Below are positions 15,712 to 20,646 of a DNA stretch of 20,646 nucleotides, piece after piece. Every line of letters begins with the position of its first letter. Position 1 is the stretch's first letter. The notes beneath the pieces are model-generated. The model made no database searches, had not been told where the DNA came from, and was given only the letters and a program-made list of their open reading frames with translations. The stretch comes from Bremia lactucae (lineage: Eukaryota > Oomycota > Peronosporomycetes > Peronosporales > Peronosporaceae), in contig NC_090612.1 in NCBI RefSeq assembly GCF_004359215.1, forward strand, positions 7,084,007 through 7,104,652, written 5' to 3'. Position numbers and translations under genes: made by a program.

Positions 15712-15781
15712 TATCGTTCCCTAGGGTCGACCTCATTCGTTCGACCGCACTCCTTTCTATGTCACTTAGAAAGGAGTAGCT

Positions 15782-15877
15782 ATCACGTGAAACGTAATGC
15801 GTATCCCCACTATCATCTGACATGTCCGTTATATGAAGGAAATGTGGTCCTTGGACGGACTACAAAGTGCTACCAGG
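15782..15877 (-). repeat. Palindrome, right arm
   Basis: This pairs with 15517-15611 and ends ctaccagg at the edge of the right LTR-A. On the minus strand a frame starts at 15823 (MSDDSGDTHYVSRDSYSFLS, then DIERSAVERMRSTLGND) and runs into the gap. The product is unknown and may be the N-terminus of a Gag-like protein. Confidence 0.82.
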
Positions 15878-16319
15878 TGGTACGGGGCACTACGACTTGT
15901 ACTGCTTCAGTACAAGTCCACTTCGCATTGCTTCAGTTGCGAGTGGTGCCTTACGTCACTTCACGTACACTAGTACGTGCAGAGGAAGACTTATCTTTAA
16001 GACACTTATCTTAAAGAGGGACAAATGAAAACTGTATTAATATAATTAAGTTTCTCTTCTTTCTATCTGTTAATGCTAACTTAATTATAAACTAACACTA
16101 ACATGCAATTGAAATCTTATATGTCTCTCTCTCTTTGTGTACGTTTACAGCTGATTAGTCTGCAGGATAAATAGATATAACGGCTTATACCTATTTATGG
16201 ATAAGATTCCCGAGCATTACTATATAAAGTAATATTCTCCAAATAGTATCTACCTTTTAGATAATATATTAATTAACAACCTTAAGTGTTTATTTCATGT
16301 AACGATACACCCCGTTACA
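15878..16319 (+). repeat. LTR-A, right copy (442 bp)
   Basis: This is a direct repeat of 13814-14264, with the start altered to tggtacggggcac and the end catgtaacgatacaccccgt then taca. Many scattered substitutions and small indels separate the two LTRs, so they did not arise from a very recent single insertion. Confidence 0.9.
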
Positions 16320-16367
16320 GTAATTGACTATCCCCTGAAGTACTCAAAGTGTACTTAACGGGGACTG

Positions 16368-17046
16368 TGTAACATTAGGGCAACTTAAGCCCGGTACATC
16401 GCATATTTCGCTCCTGTGTTTATAAACAATGATATAATGTTGTGATGCACGATGTTTGACCATACGTACTAAGAACAAGGTGACTGGTAAAAATTAGTCA
16501 CCTTATTCTTAGCACGTATGGTGTGTAGTATTGGAAATTATACAATCCAGCTCCTTTGCTGTAGCGGAGCTACCTCGCTCCTAAAGTCAGAGGAAAACTT
16601 TCAGACTCAGAGAGTCACTTAATTCTATTGAATTAATGGGTTCACCAACTCAGGGAGTCGTACAAGCTATTAAAGCTTAAGGAATCCTTGTTCAAGGGAT
16701 TCAGGAGTTCGTAGAACCAAGTGGCAACTAGTGCCCAAGAGGATATACCTTAGAAAGGCTTCTATCTCTTACAGATCAATGCGCAAGTCTTAGAAAGGCA
16801 CTTAACGCCTTAAGATCAAAAGGGGAACTGCACTTTATTTAATTATTTTATATCTAAAAACCCTACCCTAGCTAATTACAAATTGATTTTGGCCGCCAGA
16901 TTTTTATCTGGCGGCGACCACATTTGTTACCCATAATAAATGGGATTTAAGTAACTAACTATTTTAAAATTAGATTAAAATGTATTTTACCCATAAAGTA
17001 AATGCACCACAACAACGGTTCTCCAACCGATGTGTGCCCCATTACA
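16368..17046 (+). repeat. LTR-B, complete-looking (679 bp), 5' LTR of element 4
   Basis: It starts TGTAACATTAGGGC and ends GTGCCCCATTACA, with TG..CA and a 5-bp terminal inverted repeat TGTAA/TTACA. A leader of about 110 bp and a gag-like ATG at 17158 follow, as expected for a 5' LTR. Partial reversed copies occur at 13517-13813 and 6575-6757. It contains a long hairpin at 16459-16522. I infer the left boundary from the terminal repeat alone. Confidence 0.65.
16459..16522. repeat. Long stem-loop within LTR-B
   Basis: Arms 16459-16485 and 16496-16522 (27 bp) pair with two mismatches around a 10-nt loop (ggtaaaaatt). It is absent from the part of the two other LTR-B copies that can be compared, since both end before it. 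Confidence 0.88.
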
Positions 17047-17157
17047 CCCTCCCCTATCAGACTGTTGACACCGAGTGACAACATTCGCTTCATTTCCTCT
17101 TTGAGGTTGGAACCTAAACAGCTAACTGTTCTGTTGTGTTTTTCATTCCTTTGACTA

Positions 17158-17960
17158 ATGACAATCAAGCGTGAGTCACAGACTCTTAGCACCTTCCTCG
17201 ACGATGAGAGAATGGTGGACTTGGAAAGTCACTCTCAATCAGAGGAGGAGGAAAAAGAGCGGCGTTCGCTCACGCCTTCTCCTCCGGATGAACGTCGGCG
17301 GGCCCCGAATCCGTTCCCAGAACGTGGTGCCGCTGATGTCTTAACTACATTGAGCAGGACACGGGACCCTGTGTCCAACATCATTACGAATCCGCTCGAT
17401 GAAGAGCAAGAGCAGATAATCCTCATTGATGAAAGAACTCGTCGTCGAGCTGCCGAGATAGCGAAAGCTAAAGCTCATAGTGATATAGATTCACTCCGCT
17501 TAGTGCGGAGAGCGTCTCAAAGAGATATCGGGTCATAGCTTGGCCATCTGAATCTCTGGTGACCCGGCGAGGACGCCGGAGGAAATCGCTACCCGCGACG
17601 CTCTTCATAAGCAATACCTTACGCGAAAGTAATGACGCGAAGCCAGTATCTGACGCGTTTACGTGATCAAGCCCGTAGGGCTTCGGTGACCTCCATGAGG
17701 GAAATTCCGATCGTTTTGTTTTCTTAACGAAACAAGGAGTGAAAACGAAGTCTCATTGGAGAAGTGGGTTCACCGGGCCCGCCGACTTCGTAATATCTGG
17801 AATATCAGAGAGTCTGCGGGTAGAGGTGATGTTTGTTTGGAACGGAAGCTTCGCTTCGATTTCGCTAAGCTTGAGGCCAAAGGCCAGTTACGTTCGGCAT
17901 TTATGCCACAAACGAAGAAAGGCCTAGCCGATATTTCAGTGCTTCGGTTGACCGTACAAC
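17158..17960 (+). pseudogene. Gag-like gene of element 4, broken
   Basis: A frame starts at 17158 (MTIKRESQTLSTFLDDERMV), about 110 bp after LTR-B. It is acidic and Ser/Pro-rich (SQSEEEEKERRSLTPSPPDE), then becomes basic-helical (DERTRRRAAEIAKAKAHSDI), and ends at TAG 17536-17538. Gag-like reading continues in shifted frames: RTPEEIATRDALHKQYLTR (about 17566-17627), SQYLTRLRDQARRASVTSMR (about 17640-17700), then EKWVHRARRLRNIWNIRES and CLERKLRFDFAKLEAKGQLR (17759-17895). It stops at about 17960, where minus-strand chromodomain sequence begins. It has several frameshifts and at least two stops. Assignment as Gag is from position and composition; no CCHC motif is seen. Confidence 0.6.
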
Positions 17961-17974
17961 CATGGATCGAAGCC

Positions 17975-18540
17975 GCACTTTGCCGAAGAGGTACCTCGAA
18001 CTCCCACGAGTTTTCAGAAGAGGGTACCCTAGCCAATTCACCAGATACTGGTATTGACCCTTACGACGACGTCGCTTTAAACGTTTCTCCACATGAAAAT
18101 GAAGGTTCCCCCGCGCATCAAGCAGCGCGGGAGGGGGCCAAAATTTCGGCGGAAGCATTTGATGCTCTACGGCACGAGGTGCAACGTCTTCGTGAGGTCC
18201 TTGCTCGGGATGAGAGCTCTTTTGAGGCGGTTCGGGACCGTCTTTCGACGCTGGAGCGCCAGCAGCCTCGTTTAGAGGGCCAGTTGGATATCCTGGTGAG
18301 GATGCAACATCTGCGGCACGACCGCCTGTCTCGGCGCAAGCGCCTTCAAGTCCTCGTGGGAAGGGTCCCGATATGGCTTAAGCAAGCCAACGTAAGACAC
18401 TGGGTGTGTACGAAGCTTGCTAGGAAGGTTTAGCGTGTAAGGTAGGCCCTTCTTGGCCACGACTGTAAATGGTCCAATAAAGCGCGGGCGCAATTTGGTC
18501 TTGAAGACAGCGGAAACCAAGTTGGTAGGTAGGTTTTAAG
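17975..18540 (-). pseudogene. Element 3 integrase C-terminal domain and chromodomain
   Basis: Minus strand: the C-terminal domain reads LRPRFIGPFTVVAKKGLPYT and HPVSYVGLLKPYRDP (about 18490-18365). A shifted frame carries a Pro-rich linker into the chromodomain: WPPPALLDARGNLHFHVEKR, then QYQYLVNWLGYP (about 18140-18030). A further shift gives SSENSWEFEVPLRQ (about 18027-17980). Chromodomain marks are YLV.W.GYP and ENSWE. Two frameshifts make it non-functional. The overlapping plus-strand frame (17756-18433) looks like a coiled coil after 17960 but is only the antisense of this linker. Confidence 0.85.
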
Positions 18541-18543
18541 CGT

Positions 18544-19810
18544 TTAGTGAACTCGGTCTCCGACCATAAAATAATTAATACAGCTTCTGCCTTTGGCATC
18601 TGCTTGTTCTTTTTCTTTGTCTTGGCTATCAGCCATCGTATCCCTTACGTGTCTTAAGGCACTAAATCGCGTCGCGAGAAACTCGCTTACTTGTTTCCGA
18701 ACGGTAACAGGGCTGATATCAGCGAGCCTATCGGCTAATTCTCCCCCACCGAGCCTTGAACCACGCAGTGGTATCGTTAATGGAACGCGTGGGTGGGTAA
18801 GACCGTTTACATAGATCGGAGTATAGCCTGTAGAGGCATGAACAGCGTTATTTAACGCAAACTCCACCACTGGGAGCATTGAGCTCCAGCGCTTTGGTGT
18901 CTGAGCACACACACTGCGTAAAACGTCTTCAATGACGCGATTGATACGTTCAGTTTGACCATCGGTCTGCGGATGGTCCGCAGTGGACATATCCAATTTG
19001 GTGTCAAGCACTCGAAAAATTGATTCCAGAATTTACCCGTGAAACGGGGGTTTCGATCATAGACAATTGCCACTGGCAAACCATGTTGTCAAAACTCGCG
19101 ACCAATAAAACCAGCCGAGCTGTACCCTCTCCATCAATGGAATCCAGCACGGCCGCTTAGTGAGCCATTTTGCTCAATCGGTCAACAAAGACCACTATAC
19201 CGGAGTTACCGGTTGAATTCTTCGGTAGCCCCAAAACAAAATCCATACTAATGGACTCCCAGCAACCTATGGGGACGGGAAGACTCGCCAGTGGCGCAGC
19301 AGCATGTGCCGAGGGTTTAACCCGTTGGCACGTTTCGCATGTGCGAACATACGTGCTTACCCATTTATAAAGTTTGGGCCACCAATAACTCTGGCTTATA
19401 GAGCCGTAGGTCTTTTCTCTACCGAGATTACCACCAAGGGCAGTATTGTGTGCCTCATAGAGGATTCGGTACTTGAAATCCTTATCATGAGGAACAACGA
19501 CACGCGGAGGGTCCGCGATGTCTTTGCAATAAAGCAACAGGTCGTTATCGATAGAAAATCGATGTAACCTTGCACGCAAACGTGCCGGCAATTTAATACC
19601 TGAATCCGAGTTCTTTAAAGCTCGTAGCAGAGCTGCACACTGTTCATCCTTGGCGTAAGACGAACGGATTAATCCAGGAATAGGCGACAAGATAGTCGTT
19701 AAATGAGAAAGCTCATAATCCCGCCTGCGTGATAACGCATCGGCCAAAGCATTCTGCTTGCCGGGTTTATACTTCAGCTCGAAGTTGTATTCCGCGAAAA
19801 GGATAGCCAT
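18544..19810 (-). pseudogene. Element 3 integrase
   Basis: The minus frame 19810-19157 runs from the RNase H end (AEYNFELKYKPGKQNALADA) through LGGNLGREKTYGSISQSYWW and CETCQRVKPS (zinc-finger cysteines) to SMDFVLGLPKN, which has the first catalytic Asp, and VFVDRLSKMAH. A stop follows at 19154-19156. The core resumes in other frames with VYDRNPRFTGKFW (second Asp, about 19070-19030) and TDGQTERINR (Glu, about 18960), then VEFALNNAVHAST and TMADSQDKEKEQADAKGR to 18544. All three acidic residues survive, but the core is split by stops and at least two frameshifts. Confidence 0.87.
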
Positions 19811-20330
19811 CGGGCCATTCTCTGTGAGAGATGGGGCGACTTAGTCGCCGTGCGTAATGACGCGTGATCTGTATATATCACAAACGGCTTAGAGCCGAGC
19901 AGATGAACTCTGAATTTGACGAGAGCATACTTCATAGCAAGTAACTCTTTGTCATGAACTGGGTAGTTCTTTTCGCAGCTTTAAGCTGTCTTGACTCAAC
20001 GCAATAACACGTTCGTGCCCATCAACATCTGTTTGTAACAGAGCACTGCCAATGGCAAAGTCTGATGCGTCACAGACGACACTGAAAGGCCAATTTGGGT
20101 TTGGCAGTGCCAGAATTGGGGCATGGATAAGAATATCCTTAACTGCTCGAAAAACATTATTTTCGGTGCTAGTCCAGCACCATTCTGTATCCTTTTTAAG
20201 GAGATTAGAGAATGGCCGAGCCATATCAGCGTAATTTTCGCTATATTTGTGTAAATAATTGGCGAGACCCAACCACTAACGCAAATCCTAGACGAAATGT
20301 CTATTGATGAGTGGTCGAGCCTTAAAGGCT
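19811..20330 (-). pseudogene. Element 3 RT thumb and RNase H
   Basis: Minus strand from about 20330: remnants of the thumb (DLR.WLGLANYLHKYSENYA, with two stops upstream of 20272), then FSNLLKKDTEWCWT, APILALPNPNWPFSVVCDAS and DFAIGSALLQTDVDGHERVI (20130-20000). A frameshift near 19975 leads to EKNYPVHDKELLAMKYALVK, HLLGSKPFVIYTDHASLRTA and SQRMARWLS (19970-19815). Another shift at about 19810 links to the integrase frame. RNase H acidic residues in VVCDAS and DKELL are present. Confidence 0.85.
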
Positions 20331-20334
20331 GGTG

Positions 20335-20646
20335 ACTTATCTGAAATGGTGGTCATTCGACCAGCAATTGAGTTAAACTCATCGTCGCTTCTAGACGAAG
20401 CTGTCCTGGATGACACAAAGCTGCACTTAGTGCGCGAAATGGGTCATCGATCCTCAAAGATCCTACGGATCCCTTTTCCTTAATTAAGAAATTCCAAGAT
20501 GTGGTATGTAATAACCCACCATCTGTTTTACCTCCGGATAGAGGTGTTTGTCATGAAATTGACTTGGATCCGGGAACCAAATACTGTGTCACAAGACAAT
20601 GGCCTTTACCGAGGGAGCAGTGTGACGTCATTTACGATTTCTTCCG
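20335..20646 (+). pseudogene. Reverse transcriptase start, plus strand, cut by the window end (element 4)
   Basis: From about 20438 one plus-strand frame reads through DPFSLIKKFQDVVCNN, LPPDRGVCHEIDLDPGTKYC and RQWPLPREQCDVIYDFF to the last base. This matches the beginning of Gypsy RT as in element 1 at 850-990, but with a different sequence. The preceding part (ELNSSSLLDEAVLDDTKLHL, 20370-20430) is the pol linker in another frame, so one frameshift lies near 20436. The catalytic boxes would be outside the window. It probably belongs to the same insertion as the gag at 17158, interrupted by element 3. Confidence 0.82.

Larger units (their letters stand above)
13814..16319 (+). mobile_element. 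LTR-A retroelement with gag-like interior, rearranged
   Basis: Two direct LTRs (13814-14264 and 15878-16319) bound a gag-like region, a reversed piece of the same LTR (about 15345-15516) and a palindrome around a sequence gap. No protease, RT or integrase is visible, so as it stands this is a non-autonomous or deleted element; missing parts could lie in the gap. No target duplication is seen: the outer flanks are gactc on the left and gtaat on the right. No polypurine tract precedes the right LTR. These points argue for recombination after insertion. Confidence 0.7.
17975..20330 (-). mobile_element. Element 3: minus-strand chromovirus fragment (RT thumb to chromodomain)
   Basis: Read leftwards, this holds the RT thumb, RNase H, integrase, integrase C-terminal domain and chromodomain in normal order. 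It has no LTR, gag, protease or RT palm. It lies tail-to-tail with the element 4 gag at about 17970 and head-to-head with plus-strand RT at about 20330. Confidence 0.85.

Noticed and set aside
13809..16324. Target-site duplication of the LTR-A element
   Set aside because: The flanking five bases (gactc and gtaat) do not match.
13517..16914. A DNA transposon with 300-bp terminal inverted repeats
   Set aside because: The right arm is part of a 679-bp LTR with TG..CA ends followed by gag, and the interior holds LTR elements, not a transposase.
17756..18433. 225-codon plus-strand frame with coiled-coil look after about 17960
   Set aside because: From 17960 on it is antisense to the element 3 Pro-rich linker and chromodomain, which read clearly on the minus strand. 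Only the first part is kept, as gag.
1..20646. tRNA, rRNA or CRISPR array
   Set aside because: No cloverleaf, rRNA core or regularly spaced repeat was seen. The many short inverted repeats are not spaced like CRISPR units.

Overview
The window looks like nuclear DNA of an oomycete, most likely a Peronosporales species (Phytophthora or a downy mildew). The reasons are: two long intronless genes, one a plasma-membrane H+-ATPase with the long M7-M8 loop I associate with oomycetes; a near-consensus oomycete Inr/FPR core promoter in front of that gene; and several families of Ty3/Gypsy elements with chromodomains (chromoviruses). A run of exactly 100 Ns shows it is a scaffold with an unsized gap. 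I cannot name the species.

Layout. 1-6574: decayed plus-strand Gypsy pol sequence. Element 1 holds the protease end, RT, an RNase H piece lying backwards, integrase and chromodomain. It is fused to the RNase H-integrase part of a second subfamily (element 2). A 1,037-bp block that spans this fusion is present twice, 2,190 bp apart, with two mismatches. 6575-6757: fragment of LTR family B. 6938-8992 (minus): intact carnitine acyltransferase gene. 9369-12575 (minus): intact P3A H+-ATPase gene with its promoter at 12664-12681. 12682-13516: no gene seen. 13517-17046: nested LTR material. This comprises a reversed LTR-B arm, an LTR-A element with 451- and 442-bp LTRs and a degraded gag-like gene, a reversed LTR-A piece, a palindrome around the gap, and a complete-looking LTR-B. 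17158-20646: a plus-strand gag and RT (element 4) interrupted by a minus-strand chromovirus fragment (element 3).

The two host genes form a small same-strand island (376 bp apart) between repeat blocks. One energises the plasma membrane by pumping protons. The other exchanges acyl groups between CoA and carnitine. Nothing in the sequence ties them into one pathway.

The most unusual signal is not a gene. Several retroelement segments (LTR-A and its gag-like region, the element 2 integrase, the fragment at 6360-6574, and the element 4 gag) carry long runs of perfect short-loop inverted repeats inside otherwise readable coding sequence. Stems reach 13 bp perfect, or 18 bp with one mismatch. In LTR-A, three diverged copies keep the same fold and show one compensatory base-pair change. 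I did not notice such runs in the two host genes.
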